A DNA stretch of 47,120 nt from positions 1 through 47,120 of IMG/VR virus record IMGVR_UViG_3300018080_000258. One strand, written 5' to 3'. The notes beneath the pieces were generated by a model. It did not search any database, was not told the origin of the DNA, and saw nothing but the letters and a program-made list of their open reading frames with translations. The stretch comes from a virus. The position numbers and the translations under genes were made by a program. Below are positions 1-7,300 of the stretch, piece by piece (positions within the stretch are counted from its first letter, which is position 1; every line of letters begins with the position of its first letter).

Positions 1-123
1 CCTCAAAGCGATAGCGCCATGGCTTAACGGCCTTATCCCCGTCTAGGGGAATGGCTAGCCGATACTCCCAACGGCCTACGGATGGGTTACTAAGGCTGCC
101 CATTACTACGGTGTATTGGCTGC
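1..123. repeat. Terminal direct repeat, left copy
   Basis: These 123 bases are repeated exactly at 46998-47120. Joining the two copies gives a 46,997-bp circle and restores an open frame across the junction. The repeat is either an assembly overlap from a circularly permuted genome or a short true terminal redundancy. The sequence alone cannot separate these. Confidence 0.95.
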
Positions 124-259
124 TGTCCCTTTCCTGGATCAAGAGCTGCACTACATCCGGATCGCCAGGGACGGCAGGGTCCTGCGTCTCATCGGTGAAG
201 TCCGCCGAAAGCAGGACCTCTTGTCCTAGGTTGTATTCACGGATTGGATCGTCCGCCAT
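1..259 (-). CDS. Small tail/fibre-associated protein, 5' part (cut by window edge)
   Basis: ATG at 257-259 follows a good GGAGGAG ribosome site. The frame runs off the window start and continues at 46997 down to a TAA at 46915-46917, giving 342 nt (113 aa) in the circular molecule. The start follows the stop of the preceding gene by only 2 nt, so it is the last gene of the late minus-strand unit. The N-terminal half looks like a beta-rich domain with an LSADF...VVQLLIQE pattern, reminiscent of small neck or fibre accessory proteins. No family was recognised firmly. Function is unknown; a structural role is inferred only from its place after the fibre genes. Confidence 0.85.
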   Translation of the reverse strand, partial: MADDPIREYNLGQEVLLSADFTDETQDPAVPGDPDVVQLLIQERDSSQYTVVMGSLSNPSVGRWEYRLAIPLDGDKAVKPWRYRFE

Positions 260-261
260 GG

Positions 262-546
262 CTAGCACTCCTCCGGGATATCGTCCAAGGCCGCTAGGGC
301 CGTCTCTGTGTCCTCTAGGCTGGCCTCAGAGGCCCCAGAATCGCCCAGAGCTGCTAGGCCGGACTCTGAGTCCCCCAAGGCCGCTAGGGCCGTCTCTGAG
401 TCCGTGAGGGCCGCTAGGGCCGTCTCTGCGTCTGCTAGGCAAACCTTCCCGGGGATACCCCCAACCAAAGCCACCCTACCCCGTAGGGCTAGGTGGATGC
501 TTGGGTAGCCCACTCCTCCGAGGGCCAAGCTCATTACGATTAGCAC
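262..546 (-). CDS. Small protein with tandem 11-residue repeats
   Basis: 94 aa from a GTG at 544-546, whose first base pairs overlap the TAG of the upstream fibre gene; a GAGG lies about 10 nt upstream. An in-frame ATG four codons in is an alternative start. Residues 1-37 are hydrophobic (LIVMSLALGGVGYPSIHLAL) and could anchor in a membrane. Residues 38-90 hold about five copies of an ETALAALGDSE-like unit, which fits an 11-residue (hendecad) right-handed coiled coil. The matching DNA has roughly 33-bp tandem units. It may trimerise beside the fibre proteins or be a small membrane protein. No family was recognised. Confidence 0.65.
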   Translation of the reverse strand: MLIVMSLALGGVGYPSIHLALRGRVALVGGIPGKVCLADAETALAALTDSETALAALGDSESGLAALGDSGASEASLEDTETALAALDDIPEEC

Positions 547-1820
547 TAGGGCTGCCTCGTTAGGGTTACGGTAGTCCCTAGGATTGAGATCGCTATGTCG
601 ATCGGGGTCACATTGGCCAGCGCTTGGATAAAGCCGGCCGTAGCGTCATAGGAGGCAGGGGCCGCTATGTTTAAACCAAGGGCTGCCCAGACCTCTTGGA
701 GTTGGATAGCTTGGGCTCCGCTTAGGGTACCGTCCCAAAGGCCGGAGCCATGGGCAGCGGCTAGGACCGCATCAATAGCCGTCCGCTCCGCAGCTGTGAG
801 GGTCATAGCGTCCCCTGGGGTGGCAAACCCTGTAGCCGTTGCCCAAGTGGCATCCCCATGCGTCTCTAGCGCGGACAGCTCCACGGAGGTAGCAATGCCG
901 GTAAGGTCTGCCGTAATCCAGGCTAGGTCCCCTTGGGCAATGATGGCAGCCGTAGAGGCCGACACATTGGCCGGAGTGGCAAACCCGGTAGCCGTTGCCC
1001 AAGTGGCATCCCCATGCGTCTCAAGGGCTGCTAGCTCCGCAGAGGTAGCAATGCCGGTAAGGTCTGCCGTAGTCCAAGGCCCTGGACCTCCCTGGGTAAG
1101 GATCGCATCCCTTGCGGCCGTTACGTCTGCCGGAGTGGCAAACCCTACGGCCGTAACCCAAGCCGCATCCCCTTGGGCAATGATAGCCGACACAGCTGCG
1201 GCAAGCTCCACGGAGGTAGCAAACCCGGTAGCCGTTGCCCAAGTGGCATCCCCATGCGTCTCAAGGGCTGCTAGCTCCGCAGAGGTAGCAAACCCTACGG
1301 CCGTTGCCCAAGTGGCATCCCCATGCGTCTCAAGGGCTGCTAGGGCCGCAGCCGTGGCAAACCCGGTAGCCGTTGCCCAAGTGGCATCCCCATGCGTCTC
1401 AAGGGCTGTGAGGGCTGCGGCCGTAGCTTGGAGGGCTTGGTTATCTAGAATGTCCTTAACCCAGCCGTCCGCTAGGATCTCTCCTACCGTTGGGAGATTC
1501 TTAGCGGCTGCCGCAGAGTCCCTAGCACGGAACACGTAAAGATCGTCCGCTGCCTCATTGGTAACCGCAGAGGTATCCCAATCGTAGGCATACTCTCCGG
1601 CAGCATTGGTAGCGTCTACTTGAGTCATAGCCACTTCCCGGGTAGTCCAACCGGACGCCTTAAAGGTGTCGTCATTGAAGTCTAGGAAGTAATCATCCGA
1701 CTTGCGGCGGATGCTAAGGAGGATCGTAAGGCTGCCAGTGATAGGCGCTAGGCTTCCGTCAAGGGCCAAGACCTCAATAGGCCAATCCCCACCCCAAAGC
1801 AGTTTCTCTGTGGCAGCCAT
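546..1820 (-). CDS. Tail fibre protein with tandem THGDATWATATGFAT repeats
   Basis: 424 aa. The N-terminal ~110 residues look like a beta-sandwich similar in style to the N-domain of phage BppU-type baseplate/fibre proteins (LTILLSIRRKSDDYF... then a W- and Y-rich segment). Residues ~130-330 carry eight units of about 20 residues; the best conserved is ALETHGDATWATATGFAT and the diverged units include IIAQGDLAWITAD. This kind of repeat is common in shafts of phage fibres. The C-terminal ~80 residues are hydrophobic and beta-rich, a plausible tip. GTTTAAAC lies 1 nt upstream of the ATG with no other clear ribosome site. The long plus-strand frame opposite the repeats is a shadow. Confidence 0.75.
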   Translation of the reverse strand: MAATEKLLWGGDWPIEVLALDGSLAPITGSLTILLSIRRKSDDYFLDFNDDTFKASGWTTREVAMTQVDATNAAGEYAYDWDTSAVTNEAADDLYVFRARDSAAAAKNLPTVGEILADGWVKDILDNQALQATAAALTALETHGDATWATATGFATAAALAALETHGDATWATAVGFATSAELAALETHGDATWATATGFATSVELAAAVSAIIAQGDAAWVTAVGFATPADVTAARDAILTQGGPGPWTTADLTGIATSAELAALETHGDATWATATGFATPANVSASTAAIIAQGDLAWITADLTGIATSVELSALETHGDATWATATGFATPGDAMTLTAAERTAIDAVLAAAHGSGLWDGTLSGAQAIQLQEVWAALGLNIAAPASYDATAGFIQALANVTPIDIAISILGTTVTLTRQP

Positions 1821-1823
1821 CGT

Positions 1824-2279
1824 TTAAACCGTTGCTAAGAGAGGCTCTACCTCCCCTGTTAGTGGATTGGGCACTAGCTCCGAGGTAAGGAAGGTGTAAA
1901 GGCTGTCCCTGATAACGGAGTAGATCGATCCCCCAACCGGAGCGGAGGAAGCTAGCCGGGAGAAGCCATCATAAGGGACGGTCCCCTCTCCGCAGCTACA
2001 CTCCGTCTCAAGCCCCCACCATAGGCCGCAGCTTGGGCAGAGTCTAAGACTTGTCCCTTGGGCTAGCGGATGATGGCCATCCTCTAGATGATACTCCTTA
2101 GGAGGGATTACGTTGCCTGTGGTTGGGTCGCAATACTCCACCCATTGATCATCCACCATGGTTCCGTAGCTCACCCAGACCTTAGCCCAATGCTCTACGT
2201 TATCCTCTACCTTGAGAGCAACGATCTTAGCAAAGCCTAGAACGACTGGCTCAACTGGCGTATCCAATTCTACTGGCAT
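1824..2279 (-). CDS. Zinc-ribbon protein of the fibre region
   Basis: 151 aa starting at ATG 2277-2279, overlapping the end of the glycosyltransferase gene by 29 nt. Cysteines 81, 84, 94 and 96 (CPSC...CSC) suggest a bound metal. An aromatic-rich first half (HWAKVWVSYG, DDQWVEYCDP) suggests a beta fold. Its TAA stop at 1824-1826 lies inside a GTTTAAAC octamer, so motif and gene end coincide. No known family was recognised. Placement between the glycosyltransferase and a fibre suggests a virion or virion-modification role, by inference only. Confidence 0.7.
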   Translation of the reverse strand: MPVELDTPVEPVVLGFAKIVALKVEDNVEHWAKVWVSYGTMVDDQWVEYCDPTTGNVIPPKEYHLEDGHHPLAQGTSLRLCPSCGLWWGLETECSCGEGTVPYDGFSRLASSAPVGGSIYSVIRDSLYTFLTSELVPNPLTGEVEPLLATV

Positions 2280-3498
2280 GGTTCCTCACGGCCTCATGGT
2301 ACACGGTTAGCGTTTCGTCCGCAGCCCTCTCCCAAGTGAATTGGGCAGCCCTGGCCAGCCCAAGCGCTCGGAGGTCCGCTCTTACGTCTTGGCTCTCTGC
2401 CATCCTCAGGGCCTCTACAATGGCCTTAGAGCTATGGGATGGGATGATTAGGGAGAATTCCCTATCCCCATCGGTAACGATCTCCCCTAGGCCGTCTACC
2501 TCTGTGGAGATGAGGGGCAGCCCCATAGCCATAGCCTCTAGGGCGACAATCCCAAAGGGCTCATGGGTGGAAGGCATGAGGCATATGTTAGCGGCTGCGT
2601 AGAGGTCCTTAAGGGGCTGCCCATGCTTGAACCCTACCCAACGTAGCCTCTCCGGATGGGAGGCCTCTAAGGCCCGGATGCGGCGAGTAACCCACCAATC
2701 TTCCTTCTCCGCTTCCGTATTGGCATTGACCTCTCCGGCTAGGACTACTTGCCAGCCCGGATCATGTTCCTCTAGTGCATCTAGGACGTAGGTTATCCCC
2801 TTCATATCCGCAATACGCCCAACGTAGAGGGCCATGGGTCTTAGGGTTAGCTCGTTATCAATGCGGCCCCTAGCTCCGCTCCCGGCCGTTGGGTTCCACT
2901 CTCCCCGGTCAATGCCGTTATAGATCATCCGGTAGGGACGATCGGCTAGCATAAACTCCTTAGCCATCTTAACGTAGGCCTTAGAGCATAGGATAGACTC
3001 ATCCGGATCGCAGAGGAGGTTTCCCTCTTGTTGACACGTATAGCAGTCTGCCTCATTGCCTAGCGCTAGCTGCCCCTCGTTCAAGCTAGCTAGGTAGGTA
3101 AGGCATAGGTGCATAGTCCCAATGAGAGGGATCCCCAATGCGTGCTTAGCCATCCGGCCCAATTGGACGGAGCCCCACTCGTGCATATGGATCACGTCCC
3201 AACGTTTCCCACTAGCGATCATCCGCATAAGCGTTTTAGCCATGAGCAGATCGGTCGTAAGGATGCACGACATATCCGGGCCGGAGGGCCTCCAACAAGT
3301 ATGGGTGTCCCTAACCCACTTCTTAAAACCGAGGTAGGGGATACTCCCATCCGGATCGGACTGTTTAAACTCCCCATCGGTGAGAAGGTCGACCTTAACC
3401 CCTTGGCTAGCCATGGTCCGGTAAAGCTCCCGGACGTGCATCCCCATTCCCCCAAGGATGTGCTCTGGATCCTCTCCGCAGATCGCTAGGACTCTCAT
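2251..3498 (-). CDS. Glycosyltransferase, GT4 family (GT-B fold)
   Basis: 415 aa from ATG 3496-3498, which overlaps the upstream TGA (ATGA) and follows an AGGTAGGGG-like site; the upstream TTG is less likely. The N-terminal half has the GT-B acceptor pattern (GGMGMHVRELYRTMASQG). The C-terminal half has the donor-site pattern ALYVGRIADMKG and the EPFGIVALEAMAMG motif with the paired glutamates (E-x7-E) typical of GT4. A Cys-rich insert (CYTCQQEGNLLC) lies near residues 150-165. GT4 enzymes move a sugar from a nucleotide donor and retain anomeric configuration. Its place among fibre genes suggests it decorates a virion protein or alters the host surface; the acceptor is unknown. Confidence 0.85.
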   Translation of the reverse strand: MRVLAICGEDPEHILGGMGMHVRELYRTMASQGVKVDLLTDGEFKQSDPDGSIPYLGFKKWVRDTHTCWRPSGPDMSCILTTDLLMAKTLMRMIASGKRWDVIHMHEWGSVQLGRMAKHALGIPLIGTMHLCLTYLASLNEGQLALGNEADCYTCQQEGNLLCDPDESILCSKAYVKMAKEFMLADRPYRMIYNGIDRGEWNPTAGSGARGRIDNELTLRPMALYVGRIADMKGITYVLDALEEHDPGWQVVLAGEVNANTEAEKEDWWVTRRIRALEASHPERLRWVGFKHGQPLKDLYAAANICLMPSTHEPFGIVALEAMAMGLPLISTEVDGLGEIVTDGDREFSLIIPSHSSKAIVEALRMAESQDVRADLRALGLARAAQFTWERAADETLTVYHEAVRNHASRIGYAS

Positions 3499-4016
3499 CC
3501 CAATACCCCTACCTCTCCCCAAGCGTTCAAAGTCTTATAGCTAGCGCTGTAGTTGCTCCACTCCGTCCGGAGCACCCTAGTGCTAGGGCCAGTCAAGGTA
3601 AGGTAAGCATTAACCAAGGCAATGTAACCACCGGTTGAATCAAAGACCTTATGACTAAGGTTCAGGGCTGCGGCTGCCTTGGAATAGATCGCATTGTAGG
3701 ACGTGCTACCTAGCGTCCCATGGCCTCCTAAAGAGGCCGTAGAGGCTTCGATACTGGATCGGTTGGCGATGCCATAGACCCCAGCCTTAGCCCCTGCCGT
3801 TTCCGTTGTGTGAATAGATCGGAATGAAAAGATCGCACACTCTGCGTCCAACGGTACGGCTATGTCCCATTGACCGGGACCCCACGGGACCGGGACCACA
3901 CTAAGGGTAGTGTTAGATACTTCCACACTAGACGGTCTAATGTGATGATCGTCCACTCCTACGTTACTCAGTACCGCATGAGCCGTAGGGTGCTCTAGCC
4001 AATCAATTAGCCGCAT
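3495..4016 (-). CDS. Small tail-fibre paralogue 3 (DDHH motif)
   Basis: 173 aa. Third of three tandem relatives (with 4003-4485 and 4485-4985). All begin MRL and carry a DDHH motif near residue 25, followed by a beta-rich segment ending in a PLD/PLG-like turn. This copy shares YSK....LNLSHKVFDS and a following GGYIAL segment with 4485-4985. The sequence between the shared blocks has diverged strongly, as expected for host-binding proteins. It overlaps its neighbours by 14 and 4 nt. A receptor-binding or fibre-tip role is inferred from position and pattern. Confidence 0.75.
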   Translation of the reverse strand: MRLIDWLEHPTAHAVLSNVGVDDHHIRPSSVEVSNTTLSVVPVPWGPGQWDIAVPLDAECAIFSFRSIHTTETAGAKAGVYGIANRSSIEASTASLGGHGTLGSTSYNAIYSKAAAALNLSHKVFDSTGGYIALVNAYLTLTGPSTRVLRTEWSNYSASYKTLNAWGEVGVLG

Positions 4017-4485
4017 AGGTCCCGTAGACGGTTAGGTTTCTGGCAGAGGCAGCCGTATTGTTGAACACGAAAACCGCATCGGAGCCGCTTATGTAGCAGT
4101 CCTTAAGGCGGATTGCGTTTTGCCCAAAGTCAAGGAAGCTAAGGTAGGCATCCCCATGTAGCCGGGAGTATGCTCCCATATAGCTCTGAGTACCGCTAGG
4201 GTAAGGCCTAACCCCTATGGCCATTGATTGCCCGCTAGTGTCGGACCCTACGCAAAAGACTCCCGTATGGCCTTGAATGTCCACATTGACCGTCCCCCGG
4301 AGGACAGCTCTTAGTGTCTTACAGCCGGACTTGCCTAAGGGTATGGTTAGCGAATAGTCCCCAGGGCTGATAGCTTGGCTATTGATGAGGATCCTATCCG
4401 TCACAACGGACGGATGATGATCGTCCGGCCCTACCCCATTCAATAGGGAATGATCCGTAACCGTATGCTTAGTAGGTAACCGCAT
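4003..4485 (-). CDS. Small tail-fibre paralogue 2 (DDHH motif)
   Basis: 160 aa. Middle member of the tandem trio. It shows the shared start MRL and NGVGPDDHHP, and a beta-rich core (ISPGDYSLTIPLG), but the HKVFDS block seen in its two neighbours is replaced by a diverged YSRLHGDAYLSFLDFG. Its ATG overlaps the upstream stop. The remainder shows no catalytic motif. Likely a short fibre or receptor-binding subunit; it is the most diverged of the three. Confidence 0.72.
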   Translation of the reverse strand: MRLPTKHTVTDHSLLNGVGPDDHHPSVVTDRILINSQAISPGDYSLTIPLGKSGCKTLRAVLRGTVNVDIQGHTGVFCVGSDTSGQSMAIGVRPYPSGTQSYMGAYSRLHGDAYLSFLDFGQNAIRLKDCYISGSDAVFVFNNTAASARNLTVYGTYAAN

Positions 4486-4985
4486 TAGTAAACATGGGCA
4501 GAGCCCTTAACCCATAGGGTACGGGCAGAGCTATCGTAGTTGTGGAAGGTAAGCCGGAGGTTGCTGCCGGTTAGCACAGCTGCCTTAAGAGCAATGTAGC
4601 GGTTACCCGTACCGGTCACACTATCAAAGACCTTATGGGTTAGGTTGAGGTCTGAATTCTGCTTAGAGTAGGTAGAGGTATAGGTCTTATAGATGGATCC
4701 GGAGTGCCTACCGGTATGGCCGATAGCTTCGCTAGCGTCCCTTGTGAAGTGGACGCTAGCCCATTCATTCCACTTGGTAGGAGTGATCTCGTTTGGACCC
4801 ATAAGCATAGCCCTACCCCATTGGTAACCACTATCCCCTAGGGCTATGTCCAAGTTGTAATCCGCTCCGGCAGCTATGCTCTGCGACGTATTGCTAACCG
4901 TTACCTGCTTAGGCTGCGGATGATGATCGTCCGCACCCCCATCGGTAGGGTGTTCCCTACCGTCTATGCTCTGCTCTAGCCTCAT
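4485..4985 (-). CDS. Small tail-fibre paralogue 1 (DDHH motif)
   Basis: 166 aa. First of the tandem trio, starting with an ATGA overlap at the end of the larger fibre gene. It has HPTDGGADDHHP near the N-terminus, NTSQSIAAGADYNLDIALG as the first beta segment, and YSKQNSDLNLTHKVFDS near residue 115, all matched in 3495-4016. Similar short 'HPT.G..DDHH' leaders occur at the N-termini of phage fibre proteins, so attachment to the baseplate through this end is plausible. Confidence 0.75.
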   Translation of the reverse strand: MRLEQSIDGREHPTDGGADDHHPQPKQVTVSNTSQSIAAGADYNLDIALGDSGYQWGRAMLMGPNEITPTKWNEWASVHFTRDASEAIGHTGRHSGSIYKTYTSTYSKQNSDLNLTHKVFDSVTGTGNRYIALKAAVLTGSNLRLTFHNYDSSARTLWVKGSAHVY

Positions 4986-6268
4986 GTGACAGTAGGCGTA
5001 TTGATCGTCCGATCGATCGCATCGTATAGGGCCGTCCCTACGGCCAAGCTGATAAAGCCGTAGGCCTGATTAGGTTGGTCCGTCCAGACGGCTAAGAGTT
5101 GCCCCCTAGATCGGTTATACACAATGTGCTCAATCGTCCCGTTAGCCGCAGCTGCCCCGGTCAATGCGGGGATATCCTGTTGCATGTAACGCCAAGTAGC
5201 GCCCCCATCCGTGGAGTAGTTAAGGATAGAATCGTTATCCTCGGAGGCTAGGTAGATCGACCCAACGATCTCAAGGCAACGCATCCGCCACTTGCCGATC
5301 GTTCTTTGGAGGGTGCCTCCTCCGCTTTGCTGGGTGTAGTTAATGCCATCCGTAGAGGTATAGCAGGCCTCATCCGTGAGTAGCACGAAAACCCTACGGA
5401 CCTCATCAAAGGCGATGGCTTGCGCCAATTCCGCAGCCGGAATGTTCCCAATACCCGTAGGGGTAGCCCTAGTCCAGACTACTCCGTCCGGGGTAGTCCA
5501 AACGTCAAAGCTTCCGTTATCCCCAATGGCTACGGTTAGCCCTGAGGTTGGATCCGTTGCCATATCGACCACGGTAAAAGATACCGTCTTGGTCGGTACG
5601 GTCTGTGTAAAGCCAGTGATCGGGGTAGCGTCTCGCCAGAAGGACGGAGCCCCATTGTCATCCCCACCGACTAGCCACAATTGGTTAAAGGAGTCCCATA
5701 GCCCTACAGTGGATCCAACTACCGCGGTCCCTGGCAGGACAAGGGTAGTCCAGCCGGCCGTAAGATACTCCCCAACGGATACGGAAGCCACTCCTCCGAT
5801 TAGACTATTGGGTCCGGTATGGGTGGGAAGCTGTGAAGGCCGTTTAGACGCAGCCCAAGTAGCGGTCCCTACTCCGTGGTTAGCGATTGCCCTATAGGCT
5901 TGTCCGTCCCGGGTAATGTCCGCTACACCGGACCGGCCAACTAGCAACCAACCGGGGAGGCCCTCATCATAGGTAGCCCCCTCACCGGAGCATAGCGCGG
6001 CCGTAGGCTCTACCGTAGGCCCTACGGAGATCCAGTTAAGCGCTTGTGCGTCTGCGAAGTATTGCAGCCAAAGCCCGATCTCATTCTTTAGGTGGTTCTC
6101 ATGCTGGGCCGGTGGGATCTCATTCGGAAGGTGGCCATCATCTCTCTTACCGTCCCCCGGATCCACCTTGGTAGCGGTAGCGTCCCAAGTCTCTCCCGGA
6201 TCGTTGATAAGGTTATCGTTAGCCCAAGACGTAACCTTGGAGGGTCTTACTAATTGCTTGTCTGCCAT
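4982..6268 (-). CDS. Tail fibre / receptor-binding protein with sialidase-like blades
   Basis: 428 aa from ATG 6266-6268, chosen because GGATAGG lies just upstream; an upstream in-frame start would overlap the previous gene by 35 nt. The N-terminal ~80 residues carry a fibre-type leader (KVTSWANDNLINDPGETWDA, then HLPNEIPPAQHENHLKNEIG). Residues ~110-400 contain repeated beta-blade patterns such as W..VGDNG...TPDGVVW, YTSTDGINY and YSTDGGATWRYM, as in BNR/Asp-box propellers. These could bind or cut surface glycan, but no complete sialidase active site was recognised. It precedes the three short fibre paralogues. Confidence 0.8.
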   Translation of the reverse strand: MADKQLVRPSKVTSWANDNLINDPGETWDATATKVDPGDGKRDDGHLPNEIPPAQHENHLKNEIGLWLQYFADAQALNWISVGPTVEPTAALCSGEGATYDEGLPGWLLVGRSGVADITRDGQAYRAIANHGVGTATWAASKRPSQLPTHTGPNSLIGGVASVSVGEYLTAGWTTLVLPGTAVVGSTVGLWDSFNQLWLVGGDDNGAPSFWRDATPITGFTQTVPTKTVSFTVVDMATDPTSGLTVAIGDNGSFDVWTTPDGVVWTRATPTGIGNIPAAELAQAIAFDEVRRVFVLLTDEACYTSTDGINYTQQSGGGTLQRTIGKWRMRCLEIVGSIYLASEDNDSILNYSTDGGATWRYMQQDIPALTGAAAANGTIEHIVYNRSRGQLLAVWTDQPNQAYGFISLAVGTALYDAIDRTINTPTVT

Positions 6269-6272
6269 AGTC

Positions 6273-6893
6273 CTATCCTGTTGTGGTGCTGCCCAGCTTA
6301 CCGCCAACTCCTCCGGCTATCGAGTCCCCCCAGCCCTTACCTCTAACGGTCCCTCCTCCGGAGTCCGCATATGTGAAGGAGTCCGCAGCCAAGGAAACGA
6401 AGTAGTCCAATAGGACTCTAATGCTTGCCATATCGGCCGAATCTAGCAGGCCTACGGCTGTGGCAGGGTTTACGATCGTGCTAAGTGGATCGTCTACCAC
6501 TAGCCTAACTTGGTGCGGAGGCTCCTCCCGTAGGTGGAAGGTTTCCCCGGACGCTAGGAGGATCAACCGTAAGACGTTGATTAGATCCTCCGGGGTTCCG
6601 TCTGATAGGTTGATAGCGATCTGCGTCCGGATGATGATCCGCAACTCGTCATCATCGGAGGTAGTGATCGGAGCCCCTACGATCTTGGCGATGGTTTGCA
6701 GCTGCACCCCTACCGCATTGTCCAAGACCCTCTCTAGCATTACCTCAAAGGCTACGTCTTCCAAGTCCTGGATCTGCTCTGCGTAGGAGGAGATGAGAGC
6801 CGCAAGTTTTTCCTTATCCTTGAATTGGTCGATAAACCGGCTAACGGCTAGGGCCTCATGGTTGGTACGGTGTTCTATGATCTCGCCAGCCAT
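6273..6893 (-). CDS. Baseplate/tail protein, DUF2612 family
   Basis: 206 aa. The pattern matches the DUF2612 family found with contractile-tail baseplate genes: a helical N-terminal part (LAALISSYAEQIQDLEDVAFEVM), the segment GVQLQTIAKIVGAPI, and DDELRIIIRTQIAINLSDGTPEDLINVL. By position it is the analogue of the protein linking wedge to fibres (P2 gpI-like role), which is an inference. The C-terminal ~25 residues are Gly-rich (GGGTVRGKGWGDS) and probably flexible. It starts 3 nt after the preceding membrane-protein gene stops. Confidence 0.8.
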   Translation of the reverse strand: MAGEIIEHRTNHEALAVSRFIDQFKDKEKLAALISSYAEQIQDLEDVAFEVMLERVLDNAVGVQLQTIAKIVGAPITTSDDDELRIIIRTQIAINLSDGTPEDLINVLRLILLASGETFHLREEPPHQVRLVVDDPLSTIVNPATAVGLLDSADMASIRVLLDYFVSLAADSFTYADSGGGTVRGKGWGDSIAGGVGGKLGSTTTG

Positions 6894-6896
6894 GGA

Positions 6897-7295
6897 TCAC
6901 CCTCCCATTAGGGACTTGAGCCAAAAGCCCACTAACGCAAGGATAGCGGTAACGAAAAACGTAACCCCGATAGACACAATGCGATCTCTGCGTCTAGCGT
7001 CTTGCTCGTTACGTAGCTCCAACTCCCTCTCTACCAATGCCATGCTGTGCCCCGCGGATGCGTCCGCCTTCCCTTCCAAACCACAGATCCGGGACTCCAA
7101 GCGTTTAAACCGTGCGTCTAACGCCTTCCGGTGTTCCTCATCCCTAACACTAATCTTAGCGTAGTCGGTAGACAACTTGCCTAGCTCCCGGATCAAAAAG
7201 GCTCTGTCTCTCTCATTCATGCTCTGGGGAACCTTTATCGTTTTGGACTCCGGGGGGAGTGAGGGGAAAGCTACGCTAACGGCCGCTTGCGACAT
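6897..7295 (-). CDS. Coiled-coil protein with C-terminal membrane segment
   Basis: 132 aa from ATG 7293-7295, preceded by GAGGTAAGG. Residues ~30-105 are charged and helical with heptad spacing (ALDARFKRLESRICGLEG, ALVERELELRNEQDARRRD). Residues ~106-128 form one strong membrane segment (IVSIGVTFFVTAILALVGFW) followed by a short positive tail. The layout matches XhlA-type hemolysin or accessory lysis proteins and some inner-membrane spanin-like proteins. It ends the lysis cluster; the exact role is uncertain. Confidence 0.7.
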   Translation of the reverse strand: MSQAAVSVAFPSLPPESKTIKVPQSMNERDRAFLIRELGKLSTDYAKISVRDEEHRKALDARFKRLESRICGLEGKADASAGHSMALVERELELRNEQDARRRDRIVSIGVTFFVTAILALVGFWLKSLMGG

Positions 7296-7300
7296 ATACC

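Noticed and set aside
800-1420. Regular DNA repeats that might suggest a CRISPR array
   Set aside because: The units are in frame and encode a repeated THGDATWATATGFAT protein segment; there are no unique spacers.
667-1539. 290-aa plus-strand open frame opposite the fibre repeats
   Set aside because: It mirrors the repeats of the fibre gene on the other strand, has no ribosome site and no recognisable protein pattern.
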